This document shows, piece after piece, positions 50,261-61,813 of a stretch of DNA of 64,000 nt; position 1 is the first letter of the stretch; every line of letters begins with the position of its first letter. The translations under genes were made by a program, and so were the position numbers. Where the stretch lies: positions 15,385,161-15,449,160 of the forward strand of contig NC_049996.1 of NCBI RefSeq assembly GCF_000003815.2, in the 5' to 3' direction. The stretch is from Branchiostoma floridae. Its lineage: Eukaryota > Chordata > Leptocardii > Amphioxiformes > Branchiostomatidae. The notes under the pieces are model-generated. The model ran no database searches, was not told the origin of the DNA, and saw only the letters and a program-made list of their open reading frames with translations.

Positions 50261-53200
50261 GTTCAGGAAACTGATGTCGCGTGTTTGGTCGTCGTACTCC
50301 GATCCGAGCGTCCAGAGTTTTTCCAGCTCGTACTTCTCACGAGTCTCGGGGAGCATCATGTGCAGCGCTATGTTACCTGCAAAACGATGGAGGGACTGTC
50401 ACAAAGCGTCAATCTTTTACACCAAACAAAATCTATTTTGACACAATCTTTAACACATTTAGAGCTCATCTGTAGCAGTCAGAACATCTATCAAGAAGGA
50501 TATTTAAGGGGTTAAGGATATCCTAATGCAAGGAAATAGCAAATTCAATGAAAGGAGGATTTTTAACACCCGTAGTGAGGCTTTACAGTGAATATCTCTT
50601 TATCCATATTGTTTGGTATAGTGATATCATTGCCTTAGGAAGAACAACATCTGTTCTGAATCCTACTTTCCTTTTGAAACATTTACACCAAGGGATGCAT
50701 ACTCAGGGCTCGAAATACTTTTTCCTGCATACCTGCCCTGATGTAGGTAACATTGAAAATTTCCTGCACCAGACAGACTTTACCTGCACCACTCTGAATT
50801 TAGGAAGTATGGATCATACTGAAATTGTTCAGTAACCATTATTCTATACTTAATAGGTGGTAACAGTCAATGCAGCTAATTACAATCCACATGCACCTAC
50901 ACCATAGGATATTTATGTATAAAACCCAGTACATAGACCAGTGCAGGTTAGGTGCAGGTAGACACCAGAAATACCTGCACAGCTCCAATTTTACCTGCAC
51001 TAACCTGCTTATGCAGGTGGTATTTCGAGCCCTGATACTACTAGCCTGAGCACTATACTCTGTAGTGACTGCTGGCTAAATTGAGCCAGCGGTCACTTAC
51101 AGAAGATGGTACTCAGTGGTTTAGCAAGCAAAAAAATTGAGCCAGCGGTCACTACAGAGGATGGTACTCAGGTTAGCATACTACACTGTACAAAGAAATT
51201 ACAGTAATGATATATCTTTATTGTTTCCCGTAAGACATACCCAGGTCAATGGCCATCCAGTCATCACAGTCCGCTCCTTCTACTGTCACAAACTTGTCCC
51301 TGGCACCTTTCCGGTCTTTATGCTGTACAAGGAAAGCAATGAAACATTTACCACAAGAATGCTGAATCACAAGGTATAGCTTAAAGGTCACCAAAACATC
51401 AGTCAATAAAATCTCGTTTGTGTTACTTGTGCTTGTGCCGCTAAGGGAGCGGTCACTAGTGCATATGTACACACAACTCTGTATGAGTTGCATATTGGCA
51501 TTCATTTTGGTTTAGGTAAAGTTTCCAAGGAAGATGTTGTATTTTACAAATGTACTTTGACTTTTACAATGCAGCTTGGTTATCAAACCAGAGATCAAAC
51601 ACAAATTTTTGGCCGCAAACTTTACCAAAACCAAGAAAAAAATGTACATATGGAACTCTTACGGATTTGCATACATGTATAGGCACTTGCATAACTGGTC
51701 CCTAAGAAAATATCAATCAAGATACTATTCGAATTTTCCCCTGCCATGCTCAAGCTCCTTACTCAGTTTCACATCAAAACACCTTAGCCAAGGTCTGTCA
51801 GTGCCAGTCAAAGCTGAAGTGAAAGGATACGACGACTGCAATTCCTGTACTTTTATGTTCACGTTTTTCACAGTGACGACTGTAACATGAACTTATCATT
51901 ACATATAACAAATAATTCATCTTGGTGACGATAGCAAATATTTTGTTCACTGTGAACATTTAGATCTGAGAACAAGCTAAACTTTCTCAGACCGTGAAAG
52001 TTTGGTACCGAGAAGACAATTAAGTGAAGTACAACTTATTCAGAGTTAAACATACCAGACTTATGACATACTGTGCAATGGACTTCAGATGTCTGGTGGA
52101 GGAACCGCTCACAATAACCAGGAAATCCACATACTGCAGGGACTGTATAGAAGGAGAGTGAACAATATAAACAAACAAACAAACAAACAGAGAGGACAAA
52201 CAGATGGTCAACAAATACTAGGAAGCTTTAATGGGCATTTTGCTCACTTATCACTGTTTTGGGGATAGCAAACTCAAATGATAAGTGATACTTGTATGCT
52301 GATAACGTATTTAACGTTGCACATGTGCCCAATACACCCTGTCTTAACATCAATATTACTTCAAGAATCAACAGAGTAAGATTTTTGTTTCTATATTATG
52401 AGCTTAGTATAAGATATTAGATTAAGAAACGTTATGTAGAAATACTAATCTATAATGTAATATTAGTGTAATAAGCCCTTTCACAGATATCAGAACGCAC
52501 GTGTGGCGACAGGAAGTCTAGGTAATATGTTAAAGTTCAAGGTCTTGAAAAAGAAAACAGTCCTTGTCTCGACCATTGTTTCCATTTGCCTAACAATGTC
52601 CAGACGGGTTTTGTTTACTTTTTGTGGGACTTTACCTTTGACATATTACGTAAAATTCCTGTGGCCGCACATGCGCCCTGATCTCTGTAAGAGGGTTTAT
52701 GAGATTAAGTATGTAGAAATACTAATGCGATATTTAGCGCAATACACTATACTTAATATTTGAATATGAGACTTACCACAGGCACTTTGATAACACAGAT
52801 ATCCTTGGCGTTTTCTCCCCGTAACTCCTCCACAAGTTCATCAATGGTGAACACCCCCTTCAGCCTGGCTGTGGAGCAGACGGGGAACACAATCATCAAT
52901 GTTGCATAACGAGAGACATGTGTAACATTATAATGTAACATTACATGGCCATACAGTCATAGATATAGCTTTGTCCAAGCAGACGCGTCAACCATCTATC
53001 TATCAACCGGTCAGTTCACTCCTAGGCCAGAAACTGCTAGCCTGATTAAATCTCGCTTATAGCAGGCCGCCCAACATGCCTGGTTACAGCCTTGTCCCTG
53101 GACAGCGGAGTTTGTGTTATACAGACTGAATAACTGCTACTAGGATTTTATTCCTTACTTGGCAAAACCCCAATATTACTATTCGGCCAACCCTCAGTCT

Positions 53201-53813
53201 GCAGTCAGTAAATACATTAAGTCTTGCCTCTTGGGGTCTCCAGAGGATGTAATCCATATGAAAAAGCAAGTCTGTGTGGTTTAACATAAATCAGAAGCTA
53301 TAGCTAGTACTCCAATCTCTATCCAAGGTGGTTTTAACCTCCTTATTCTATCCAAGGAGGTTAACATTTAAAAAATCAAGATTTTTAACCTTGCTCTTTC
53401 TATATACCGTTACAGTGATACGCACCCTCCCTTTCTCGTGGTCTCCCTGTGACTGCTTCTGCTTCATAGCTGGATCCCCCAGTTCTATCAGATCCGTATG
53501 ACGTGAAAAGTCTGTGGTTAATACTTCTGTATGGACTCCATCCAACGTATAACAATCCCGTGTTCTGAAGACCAAGTCTTCTTTCGTCCAAGTCCAGCTG
53601 CGGCGAGCTCCAACGGTGACACAGGTTTCGCGAAAGTTTCGCGTCACTTTTTGAACAGATAGTCGGCCAATTTTCAGTTCTATGATAGCGACATACAGCA
53701 CTTGTACACACCCGATTGCACATTCTAGAAGAAATTACAGAAGAACGAGAAAGAAAGCGTTTGAAAGACATGATGCCGAGGAACGACCCTGTTTTGCAGC
53801 ACATGGCAGCCAT
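50210..53813 (-). CDS. MALSU1: MALSU1, mitochondrial ribosome silencing factor, 268 aa, 5 exons
   Basis: Exons on the - strand: 53813-53426, 52868-52777, 52133-52056, 51322-51241 and 50376-50210; phases agree (807 nt). The first ~130 residues are basic, with few acids, like a mitochondrial presequence and linker. The C-terminal ~110 residues form the RsfS/Iojap domain: [60 protein letters not shown] and [18 protein letters not shown]. The WMAIDLGN-type and YELEKLW motifs are hallmarks of the family. RsfS binds ribosomal protein uL14 and prevents subunit joining; in animal mitochondria MALSU1 assists large-subunit assembly with LOR8F8 and mt-ACP. The start at 53813 is the most upstream Met; Met codons at 53771 or later would also leave a plausible presequence. 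Its end converges on the CCDC60-like gene. Confidence 0.92.
50704..51034. mobile_element. Foldback element E3, CCTGCAC motif, 331 bp
   Basis: Ends CAGGGCTCGAAATAC and GTATTTCGAGCCCTG are an almost exact inverted pair. About eight CCTGCA/TGCAGG motifs (mostly ACCTGCAC) cluster near both ends around an AT-rich centre. Flanks GCATACT and ATACTACT share ATACT. The terminal sequence matches E1. It lies in the last intron of MALSU1. Confidence 0.8.
51041..51176. mobile_element. Foldback MITE, AGCCTGAGYACYAT ends
   Basis: AGCCTGAGCACTATACTCTG, TAGTGACTGCTGGCT, pairs with AGCCAGCGGTCACT(T)ACAGA, AGATGGTACTCAG. The right arm occurs twice (about 51085 and 51138). The end sequence is related to the TIRs around the Crypton (GCCTGGGTACCATC) and to 57265-57370. 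Confidence 0.65.
52500..52770. other. MALSU1 intron 2 sequence
   Basis: An 86-codon + strand open frame spans this stretch. It has no recognisable domain, and the region lies within the MALSU1 intron between exons 3 and 2. I treat it as non-coding. Confidence 0.4.
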
Positions 53814-54454
53814 TGCTGTTACCTTTGACCTAGAATGGCACAGTCGATTTGCCCAAAGGGGGTGTGGAGTGAAAGGCTATTCCAGACCATCGTGAAACTT
53901 CATTGACCCGCAAGGTTTATAAATATAGCCGTAATATAGCGGGGTAAAAATGAAGACTTACGTATGGTGGAATATGAGTTACAAATACGTTTATATAGGA
54001 TAACCAAAATAAATCTCTGGCTAAACGTCACTATCTTTTCCTAATTTCTCCGAAGCCGCTGAATCTTTGATGAATGCCTGTGTAAAAGTAGCTGTGTAGA
54101 GACGACAGATGTGACACCAAAATTTTATTAGAATTCAGCATTATACATCAGAAACATTGCCATTGAATATAACGCTACATACAAACATTATCTTCTTGGC
54201 GAAAATAACTACTCTCCCAGGACTGGGAACTGACTGGCTTTCTTATCATATAACGTTACAGAGCATGCGCCGATTGAACTAACTGTGACTTTCTTCTCAT
54301 ATACAGAGCATGCGCCGATTGACTGACAGAAAACGGTGCATTTGACAAGGAGCGCACAGTCTTCCCAACAAACCGTCTGTTTGAAGAGTATCAATAACTA
54401 CCGATCACTTATGACGTCACTTGCCTTACCTAAACAGCACAGTGCGATGCAGTA
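53814..54454. other. Upstream region of MALSU1
   Basis: Candidate MALSU1 promoter region. A small tandem copy (GCATGCGCCGATTGA with ACTTTCTTCTCATAT flank) occurs at about 54265 and 54308. No TATA box is apparent. Confidence 0.4.
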
Positions 54455-54640
54455 CTGTAAGTGCAGAAATATTCGCGGTGGATTAATGTTCGCGGTTTTC
54501 GCGGTGACCACTTCACTGCGAACTTAAACCCACCGCGAACATTTTTCTATCATGGTGTATATTAGACTGCACTCTATGGTGTTACCGCGAACTTAAATCC
54601 ACCGCGAAAAGTCCCTTTTCCCACGTCTTTTATCTCTGAA
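54455..54640. mobile_element. Foldback element E6, ACCGCGAAC motif
   Basis: GTGCAGAAATATTCGCGGTG begins the element. CGCGGT or ACCGCG occurs at least six times in both orientations (CACCGCGAACATTT, TTACCGCGAACTTAAAT). It is a better preserved sister of 8150-8330, with CpG sites intact. It lies upstream of MALSU1, so it may place CpG-rich sequence near that promoter. Confidence 0.65.
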
Positions 54641-55421
54641 ATTCGTTGAATAATCTTTCGAACCCCGCAGTGCCCCAAGTGCAGTGAGATACCACCTTAA
54701 GGTAATAGGTAACATATCATAACGTTACCTTCGACCGGCGGCCCGTTGCCTCTGTCGGCGAACATTAGATCGCTCAACTAGTCAAACATGGCGTGGCGAT
54801 GTTGTAAAACAATGTAAGTACATGTATATTTATTAATTTAGATTGCACAAGTTGTTGACCGTGAATACAACAAATGGTTCGTTCGCATTCGTCGCAGGCC
54901 ATTGTACGATTAATTTTCGAGCAGGCTGTGATAGAACCAACCACTGACAAGGCTCAGACACAGCCTAACAAGATACCGCAATATTTTACAAGGTACCAAT
55001 ATCCCAAGGAAGGCGTATGTATGACGATCGTACGTCGCTAAAGCCGAGTTTTACGTCCTTGCAGGTAACTGGGCACAGCTAGCTGCCGGATAAGTGACAT
55101 AACAGACCACGGTTGAGTTGTAAATTATGTAAGAGCGCGATCACACAGGTCGTGCGATCGTCGTGCGATCGCCAACTTCGGGCATTTTGGGGGACACAAA
55201 TGTACGTCTTCTGCAAAGTTCAACTGTCTTGGTACACAAAATGCTGAAAGTATGGGTTTTTAGTGCCGTGCTTGTATGTTTGTTGGACAGTACACGTAGA
55301 CCATACCTATAATAGGAAAGGGCTGTAAAAACCATTAAGGTTACTGTGTTTCTTACCTAGGGCTCAAAGTCCACGCTGTGGCTAACGTTGTTGCCAACCA
55401 AAATATCATATCTTCCCGAAT
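54641..55421. other. Intergenic between MALSU1 and Fuseless-like gene
   Basis: It contains an ATGGCGTGGCGATGTTG segment at 54788 in good Kozak context, followed by an AAT|GTAAGT donor at 54813. This could be a first exon of a transcript, but nothing downstream confirms it. Otherwise no gene is seen. Confidence 0.3.
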
Positions 55422-57217
55422 ATGAAGAAAATGGTGGCAAAGTGGTCTTGCACGGATGTGTTTGGAGCGTTGTCTTACAATATGAAGGTTCTGGGACAAG
55501 GTAGTATGTTGTTTTATAAAAACGGCAATTTAATCGTTTTCATCACTTGACCCAGTTGACTGAGTGCTTAAGTTCTACTCTCCAAGCAGAGGCTTTTGGC
55601 TCCGACTGTTTATACCCCCCTCACATTAGGCGCGATTCGATCGGACTTTGAGTCTGCGAGCTCTAAATTACGAGGAGGCATGACCCTGACGGGAAGGGGG
55701 AACTCTGCCATTTCTTCGTCGGCATCAGGGTCATGCCTCCTCGTAAATTAGAGCTCGCAGACTCGTCGTCCGCTCGAATCGCGCCTAATGTGAGGGGGGT
55801 ATTATAACGCGTCTTAGGCGTTTATTGTGAGGTTTTCTATTTTGATTGTCCCCATTTACTTCATGTTCGCCGAACAAACTAGAAGAAGAAAAAAACGCCT
55901 TAAACACATCAAAACCATCCCGAGCCGAACCTCTGCTCGGAGAGTACTAAAGTTCTAGGATCTAACATCGGCCTTGTGCCATACTTGTGTGTAATAATAT
56001 TAATCATATCTTGTCTTTTTAAAAATCTCATTCAGATTTTAAGTTCATACATTTTATTTATCTAGGAGACGAACCCATCGCCTTTCCTACTACAATAGCT
56101 GACAGAAGAAAAACCATGCCAGGTGACCAACAAGAAGCCGTGACGCTGCCCTGGTCGTGGTGGGTGCGTCTCAAGATCAGCGACTTCCTCGTCATCGCTG
56201 TCGTCATCACTCCTGCCGTCAACCTGTTCTGGCGTGGCACGTGGAACGTGCTGGAAGAGTCCCTACCAGGAGACGCTGGCAGCCGCGCTTGGTTGTCTCT
56301 CGCGATCGGCAGCCCGGCCCTTCTTCTAGCCGGGCTGCTACAACACCCCTTCCGCCGGCTGGGGGTACGGGTACAGGGGAAGAGCATGCTTGGGTACCAT
56401 GTTCTCGGCATGCTGTATTCGTACGTTATCGCGTTTGCCTCTGTGTCACAGTGGCGGGGGTTCTGGAACCTTCCAGACTACTACATACCACAAATGGCTA
56501 CCCCCTCCGGGTACGGACTTAGGACCATTCTAGGCTTCGTTGCCATGGTAATTTTGCGAACCGTTCTTCTAGGAGGAGGATGTCCGCGGTCGGTTTCTGT
56601 CGACTTCGATCCCGATCCGTCCGAGTCGATCTCCGATTTCACACGAACAAAGCCGAACGCTTTTCGTGGCGGTTCGTCCTGGACGTCAGGTTCTCGCTGT
56701 GGGCCTGCGACTTTGCCACAGTCCAATACTGGGCAGGGCTCTGGGGTTCCTTGACGTTGTGCTTTTTCCTGACAACCCCTGCTTTTCCTACTGGCTGTCG
56801 GTCGGTATAGGTTACGGGGTTTACGTGCTCGCGACGTTCGCACAATATCCTGTGAGCGCGCTCTCAAAACATCTCCAAGGTACCGACAAAGAGTTCTGGA
56901 AAAGGCTGGCGCTCGAGGACGTCTATCTGTTAATAGTAAACAGCGGCGTGGTCAACATTTGGAGAGGAGTATGGAGCGTGTACGACTGTTACATCCTCCC
57001 TGAGCAGCCTAAACTCAGCGCCTGGCTGACTCACGGGGGCGGAGCGGCGGTCTGCTTCCTGGTGTTTGCAGGGAGGAGTCTTTCCAACGGCGGGGGAATC
57101 GGCGTGTCTATAGACGGGGAAGCAGACGACGGGACGGCCGTCCTGAACGGCAGTTACCTGCAGGCTGGCCCGAACGAGACCGCCAGGCGCGTTGACTTAG
57201 ATGTCTCTACAAATTAA
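55422..57217 (+). CDS. fusl: Fuseless-family multi-pass membrane protein, frame broken twice
   Basis: Exon 1 is probably 55422-55500 (MKKMVAKWSC, ends phase 1) and exon 2 starts at 56066; the phases agree and the join is open (GDEPIAFPTT leads into MPGDQQ). The alternative start is the ATG at 56116. Exon 2 encodes four similar units, each with a pair of hydrophobic spans around a W-R-G-x-W motif: FWRGTWNVLEESLPG, QWRGFWNLPDYYIPQ, a YWAGLWG variant, and NIWRGVWSVYDCYILP. Eight membrane spans are implied, as described for fly Fuseless, which organises presynaptic calcium channels. The frame shifts twice: units 1-2 are in one frame to about 56640, unit 3 in a second (to about 56745), and the rest in a third (ends 57217, stop following). 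Two single-base errors in draft sequence are the simplest reason; true decay is possible. Symbol assignment is from family memory. Confidence 0.65.
55611..55803. mobile_element. Foldback MITE, TATACCCCCC ends, intact copy, 193 bp
   Basis: Almost the whole element is one hairpin. TATACCCCCCTCACATTAGG, CGCGATTCGA, GAGTCTGCGAGCTCTAAATT and ACGAGGAGGCATGACCCTGA pair with the right half. A loop of about 30 bp (GGGAAGGGGGAACTCTGCCA) separates the arms. It is in the intron between exons 1 and 2 of the Fuseless-like gene. Confidence 0.85.
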
Positions 57218-58092
57218 CAAGTTCAAAAAGTCTTTTTATGATGATAGTCTTGTGCGGTTATAGCCTGAGTACCAAACGAAAGGATTGAGCCAGCGGTATG
57301 CAAATCCGTAAGAGTTCCATATGTATATTTTTTTGGTTTAGGTAAAGTTTGCGGCAAAAAAAGACTCAGGCTAGTGCGGTTAAGATTTTGACAACCGAAA
57401 ATGCTATGAAACTTTTTTGGGGGTGACGCCTCGCGGGCGGAGGCTTTTTGATTTATATTTTTATATTCTGAGATCTTGTACTTCAAACTGAATATAAGAT
57501 GATAAACGAGTAAAAGAACAGAATTTCGTCTTCGAAACGTAACTTATTATTTAACACCAACTTACCTTGTTGATTATATCGTAATAGAAAGAATATTGAC
57601 ACAACAAAAGTACAGCTACTTCTGCAACGTCTGAGGTAAGCATAGAAACATAATGTAAATAGTGCTAGGGGTATCGCCATATGTGTCCATCATAGTATGG
57701 ACTCTTTGAAGTTTATTATATAACACAGGTATCGTCTAGGTGGTGAATTATGGTCTTAGTGAATAAAAAACAACAACAAGGTTTCTGGCTGTCTTTCTCT
57801 TCTGTTTTTCAGTCAATGTAACCCTTACTTTACATTTGACATCTTGTTATCTACACATATGTAAGGACTAAGGTAACACAAATATGGAACATAACATCAG
57901 GCAGAGTTTAAAAACAAACTCAAAGCCGATCGACCTTCGAAGTCCAAACGTTGCCCCCTCCCACGTTAGACAAATATCATTAAACACACATCATCAGGAG
58001 CACCAACAGATCTTATTTACATTGTAAAGTTCCAAGCTCTCTTTAAGAGGGCAAACATTGATGACAAACTTCACGCCTTCTCGCAAAGCCAA
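57218..58092. other. Flank after the Fuseless-like gene
   Basis: A small foldback piece (AGCCTGAGTACCAAAC and GACTCAGGCTAG, 57262-57372) lies here. Its inner part (ATTTTTTTGGTTTAGGTAAA) is related to 51505-51645. The rest is AT-rich and without genes. Confidence 0.45.
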
Positions 58093-58312
58093 GCCAGGAA
58101 CACACACACAAAGACACACAGACACACAGACACACACACACACACACACAAGCACACACAAACACACACGCACACACACAAAGGCACACACAAACGTACA
58201 CATACATACAAATACACACACGTGCACATGCGCGCGTGCACACACAGATACACACACAAGAACACACACACATACACACAAGCACACACACACACACACA
58301 AATACACACGTG
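58093..58312. repeat. (CA)n microsatellite
   Basis: Imperfect CA repeat with CACGTG/CGCGCG interruptions. The cysteine-valine open frames on the - strand are artefacts of the repeat. Confidence 0.95.
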
Positions 58313-59994
58313 TTGTGCAGTCTACAAAATATTGACTGACTGGTCGGCGATCTTTGGTCGCCCTAACACGGCTCTATAGATTAGAAACAAACACGTGAGC
58401 GGCTCGTGGCCTCTGTACCAGGTACGACGTACAGGTATTTGGTTCTACCATGTGATATTTGTGTACGTCATGGGGTCATGTCAGTCCAACGGTTGTAGAT
58501 TCTGTTCTACAATACCTTTATTATTAGTCACCTCAAGGGCAGCACTGTTCAGCCTTTACGGTCTGTATATTGAAGACCGTTCACTGTGAGTACATTCTGT
58601 TAATCATACGTTAAGATAAAAACCGTAGGAATGTTATGTAGTAGTATTAATATGACCATACGGGATATCGCACGTTGACATGGTTCACTCGTAATATATT
58701 TACGCTTGCCGACGTTGTCCATGAAAGCTGTCGGACATTCTACGTTCGTATCAGGAAAGAACTTAAGCTGTAATTCATGCTTGTTGTGCATGAATGGTGT
58801 TTGAATGATAGAATATAGAGGTACATGTACTCTCAGTCACAGTGTCGGTACCAACTTGCACATGACCCTGGTTAAATTTTAACACGCCATGCTACGCGTA
58901 CGGTGAATAGCTTCATTCTATTTTAAGTAACAAATAGTAAGTAAACCATGGCATTCTAAAGTCGCCCGGGCCAGACTCTATTGCTAATTCATAGCTACTC
59001 TTGTCTGTGTGGAGAGGGGACAGTCGTGCGAGTGTTTGTGACGTCATTGACCCAAGGACGTTCTATATAACGTCCTTGCTTGCCCTTAAAACTTTCTTTT
59101 GTGGCCAAATTGTCCTTGTCTGTTAGTCCTATCGTATTTTATGGAAACCCCCAAAGATGTATAACGTTAACAACCCCCAAAACACACACATTCTGATGTT
59201 TTAGATGATCCCACCATCGGGGGTATTCTAACATGTAGCGTTATCAAAGAGAACTGTTTATTTGGGTGTACTCTGACCTTTGGGCGTTTTCATCCAATAA
59301 TGATTTTAGGACATAAAGGTTGCTTAACTAAATCAACAATGTTCGAGTAATTAAGACGCTTGTATTGGGACGGATAAAATCATTACCATGGGTTGGGTAC
59401 CCGGCCCGGGGTTACTCGCACAAATAGTTTTTTACCCGTCCAAAAAAACGGCCCTGAAAAAATTCAGTGGACCGTATTTTTGACCGATAAGAAAATGAAC
59501 AGATTATACCGCAGGCGTTCACGTGTTTTAGGGCTTACCGGTCCAAGAAAATAACAAGAATGAAGTAGGAGTGTTGACTGTTGATAGTCATTTCTACAGT
59601 CAAACTCCCTTTGTTAACAGAGGCAATTGGTGTTGTTAACATGAAGATAAGATTTCAAAACGCCAGTGGGAGTCGGATACTCCGTCAAACAGATTCCTAT
59701 GCAGCGAAATGGACCATTGCTTTGAGTATCATATATGCTACAGATCTTGTGCTCGTGGCAAATGAACTTCACACGACTTTCTTCACTCCACGCAGGTGTA
59801 AAAATGGGTACCTGATTTCGGTTGGGGAGGTAAAAAGCCGTCTGAGTAGAGGGATGGGCTCCACCTCCCAATACCGTGCCCTAGACATAGTGGATCACAA
59901 CCCACTGCTCCTAGTAACACAAACACAAACTCCGCTGCCCAGGGCTGTAACTGGCCCCTCCCTACGAAGGACCATTGGGACAAAACCTGTTTTA
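58313..59994. other. Intergenic, with SINE-like piece
   Basis: A SINE-like segment (about 59775-59930; ACCTGATTTCGGTTGGGGAG) matches 15185-15300. At about 59396-59560 there is a fragment with ACCGTATTTTTGACCGATAA and GAAAATGAACAGATTATACC, related to 60940-61030. I see no coding exon. Confidence 0.4.
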
Positions 59995-60262
59995 GCGAAT
60001 GAGCTGTGTGCTCACAGCGAAGGGGCTGCATGCTCGGCGAATGAGCTGTGTGCTCACAGCGAATGGGCTGCGTGCTCGGCGAAGGAGCTGTGTGCTGACA
60101 GCAAATGGGCTGTGTGCTCGGGGAAGGAGCTGTGTGCTCACAGCGAATGGGCTGTGTGCTCAGCGAAGTACCTGTGTGCTCACAGCGAAAGAGCTGTGTG
60201 CTCACAGCAAAGGGGCTGCATGCTCGGCGAAGGATCATGTGCTCACAACAAAGGGCTGTGTG
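59995..60262. repeat. 42-bp minisatellite, about six units
   Basis: The unit is GAGCTGTGTGCTCACAGCGA, then ATGGGCTGCGTGCTCGGCGA. The halves GAGCTGTGTGCTCACAGC and GGGCTGYRTGCTCGGCG are themselves related, and GTGCTCACAGC is partly palindromic. Both strands have open frames across the array because the unit is a multiple of three. No gene is inferred. Confidence 0.85.
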
Positions 60263-61039
60263 CACCAGGCTGAAGTTGGCCGCCGATTGGTAGCCGCCGA
60301 TCCAGCCGCCGATTCGTCATTAGACAAAACATAGGATCCCATTCAGACGCCCATTCGAAGAAACTGAAAATTCCTAATTTCATAGGGAATTGTCTAGGGG
60401 ATTGGTGCAAAAATTGTTCAAATTATGGTTAAAGCATGAAACTTGGCATATGTGTTCAGTACAAAAATGGAAACAAGTCTAGGGGTGGAGCCAAAAGAAG
60501 CCAGATCTAGATTTTACATGGCAACTGTTGCTAGGCTTTTATGAAAAACCTGTTGTATTTTACAGCATATTGAGGGGAACTGATTTTAAAAAAACAAAAC
60601 AGACTTTATGTACCTTTGATGCAGTGTACACTGGATCTATAATGTGGTACTTCTCTCCACATTTTGTGCAAAAACTTCCCCTATACCAAATCACCCAAAT
60701 TACTACATGTAATTTATTCGTCTGTCACATAATGAAATTAAGAAGTTCATACTATTTTAAGGTAGAAAAAAGGTTCAAGTCAGCATCATAACAAAGTACA
60801 CCGTGAAAGAGGTTTCAAGAGTCCAAAATTTGAGTTCACATTTCTCATATTCTGCTGCAACACGACAATAGATATAAGCATGGCTGAAAAGGTTGTGCAG
60901 TGAAGTATAATTATACCGATTTTTCTTGTTGGACCTGTCCGGTAAAACCGGACGTAAAACAGTGGACCTGATGTTGGACCGATTCGAAAATGAACTAATT
61001 ATACTGACAGGCGTCCACATGTTTGGGGCTTACATGTCG
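60263..61039. other. Intergenic, no gene seen
   Basis: AT-rich. The last ~130 bp before the gap (GGACCGATTCGAAAATGAAC, ACAGGCGTCCACATGTTTGG) match the repeat fragment near 59465-59540, so the gap probably falls in a repeat. Confidence 0.4.
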
Positions 61040-61294
61040 NNNNNNNNNNNNNNNNNNNNNNNNNNNNNNNNNNNNNNNNNNNNNNNNNNNNNNNNNNNNN
61101 NNNNNNNNNNNNNNNNNNNNNNNNNNNNNNNNNNNNNNNNNNNNNNNNNNNNNNNNNNNNNNNNNNNNNNNNNNNNNNNNNNNNNNNNNNNNNNNNNNNN
61201 NNNNNNNNNNNNNNNNNNNNNNNNNNNNNNNNNNNNNNNNNNNNNNNNNNNNNNNNNNNNNNNNNNNNNNNNNNNNNNNNNNNNNNNNNNNNNN
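61040..61294. other. Assembly gap, 255 N
   Basis: Run of N. Any frames drawn across it have no meaning. Confidence 1.
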
Positions 61295-61813
61295 TGTCAG
61301 AACTCCCATAATGCAAAAATAGGCAAATATATGAAGGACTGCTTTGCTATCAGAAAAAAATACTGAAACTAATGATTAGCCTACTTCATTATGATACTGT
61401 ATCAAAGAATTGTGTCAGCCCTTATTGTTATGTTAATACAATAAGCTTTATCCTATACCTCTATTTTGTACTTTGTGTAATACTAACGGTAGTTGCCATA
61501 CTTTGTACCATGTACAATTGTCGTGCAATAAAGTTCTTCTTCATCTATAACCACCCCGCATCCCCATAAAAATACTTTTCCGTTTGCTTTTAAACAGACG
61601 AGGACAAAGTGGCACTGCCCTCAAGTTAGTTAACGGTAACTTATTTATACTAACAGTACAGACAGAAGGTAGAGGTAGTCTTTTTCTTTCACCTCTCCGA
61701 CCGAAGTCTGGTACCTATAAATTAGTTATTTATGGCTGAGATATGAAAAAAAGCTGGTGATGATTATGATGATAGTACTGTTGATGATGATTAATAAAAC
61801 GTGTGAAGCAATG

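Noticed and set aside
54788-54813. First exon of a gene (ATGGCGTGGCGATG, donor GTAAGT)
   Set aside because: Good start and donor but only eight codons, and no downstream exon continues it. Too weak to call.
58043-58309. Cysteine-rich peptides on the - strand
   Set aside because: Translation of a CA/TG dinucleotide repeat.
59581-60273. 230-codon open frame with ELCAHSE-type repeats
   Set aside because: The first part is SINE-like sequence and the second is a 42-bp minisatellite open on both strands. No domain or splice context.
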